NCBI GenBank assembly: GCA_937864375.1
Contig: CALMJO010000725.1
Location: 1 to 6,298, forward strand
Direction of reading: 5' to 3'
DNA from: an uncultured Spirochaetota bacterium
GTDB taxonomy: Bacteria > Spirochaetota > UBA4802 > UBA5368
DNA: 6,298 nt
Shown piece after piece: positions 6,077 to 6,298 of this stretch (positions are counted from its first letter, which is position 1; every line of letters starts with the position of its first letter). Below the pieces are notes generated by a model. It saw only the letters and a list, made by a program, of their open reading frames with translations. It made no database searches and had not been told where the DNA came from. The position numbers and the translations under genes are program-made.

Positions 6077-6095
6077 TCCGGGTACCGAACCCGGA
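6077..6095 (+). terminator. Perfect 7-bp hairpin after the PAS gene, possible terminator
   Basis: TCCGGGT (6077-6083) and ACCCGGA (6089-6095) pair perfectly around ACCGA, starting 19 bases after the stop codon at 6057. The position suits a terminator. The following sequence is CT-rich (CTCTCTCTCCCCC, 6103-6115) and not a clean T-run, so termination may be weak, or the hairpin may only stabilise the transcript end. Confidence 0.4.
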
Positions 6096-6182
6096 CCGGC
6101 GCGCTCTCTCTCCCCCGCGGACCGGATGCGTCGCATGCTATCCGTGCGCATCGAAGGACTCCCGGCGCCCGCCAGCCGGAAT

Positions 6183-6200
6183 CCGCGTTCCCGAACGCGG
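6183..6200 (+). terminator. Second GC-rich hairpin followed by a T-rich stretch
   Basis: CCGCGTT (6183-6189) and AACGCGG (6194-6200) pair perfectly around CCCG. The downstream bases are T-rich but broken (ATCTTCCCCTATAACTTC), giving an imperfect intrinsic-terminator shape on the plus strand. It lies about 125 bases past the PAS gene and could be the real transcript end. The TATAAC at 6211-6216 just beyond could instead be the -10 of a next gene, but no good -35 partners it. Confidence 0.35.
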
Positions 6201-6253
6201 GATCTTCCCCTATAACTTCTTGATTATTTAGCTCATGATATTCACGATAGGCC

Positions 6254-6298
6254 ATGTCGGCTGGTTCAGCGGAAGCTGCCGGCGGCGCAATACAGGGA
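6254..6298 (+). CDS. Possible first 15 codons of a gene running off the window
   Basis: An ATG at 6254 opens a frame through the window end (MSAGSAEAAGGAIQG), with an in-frame TAG just upstream at 6248-6250. Codons are GC-biased in the third position like the confirmed genes, but the ribosome site is poor (AGG only two bases from ATG). A different frame from ATG 6235 (MIFTIGH...) is also open to the end. Fifteen codons are too few to decide; no product can be named. Confidence 0.2.
   Translation, partial: MSAGSAEAAGGAIQG

Noticed and set aside
6235..6298. MIFTIGH start resembling the N-terminus of DUF488 proteins
   Set aside because: Only seven residues agree; the next residues (VGWFSGS) depart from the family's usual HSTR/HSNR continuation, and there is no ribosome site.

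Overview
This is a GC-rich bacterial contig end, and it carries a library artefact. Bases 1-45 are not genomic. They are the tail of an Illumina P5 primer, an i5 index and the Nextera/Tn5 adapter. Genomic sequence starts at about base 46, and the first gene is cut there. The gene set is a molybdo-flavoenzyme iron-sulfur subunit, a seven-transmembrane receptor fused to a SpoIIE/RsbU phosphatase, and a multi-PAS protein with a cysteine-rich tail. This mix suits an environmental spirochaete (Leptospira-like lineages are rich in 7TM-SpoIIE fusions) or possibly a deltaproteobacterium-like lineage. That assignment is inference; there is no marker gene or rRNA here.

Layout. On the minus strand, 46-458 is the N-terminal part of a [2Fe-2S] subunit of the xanthine dehydrogenase/CO dehydrogenase family. 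It runs off the contig start, so its usual FAD and molybdenum partner genes cannot be seen. A 209-bp divergent region holds plausible promoters for both directions. On the plus strand follow a small secreted protein of unknown function (668-1126), then the 696-residue receptor-phosphatase (1303-3393). A stretch of about 950 bp (3394-4347) without a convincing gene is rich in short perfect hairpins and holds one or two weak small-ORF candidates. Next comes a 569-residue protein with four PAS domains (4348-6057), ending in a short Cys-x2-Cys ... Cys-x2-Cys tail. The last 241 bp hold two hairpins and possibly the first codons of another gene.

How the genes fit together. The two large genes are signalling proteins without an obvious partner in the window. 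The receptor-phosphatase has an extracytoplasmic ligand-binding module and a cytoplasmic phosphatase that, by family knowledge, would act on an anti-sigma-factor antagonist. The PAS protein has no kinase, cyclase or DNA-binding domain, so its output must lie in the cysteine tail or in protein contacts. The 176-bp and 954-bp gaps argue against one operon. The sequence does not show a complete multi-gene novel system. The most interesting element is the uncharacterised cysteine tail on the PAS protein.
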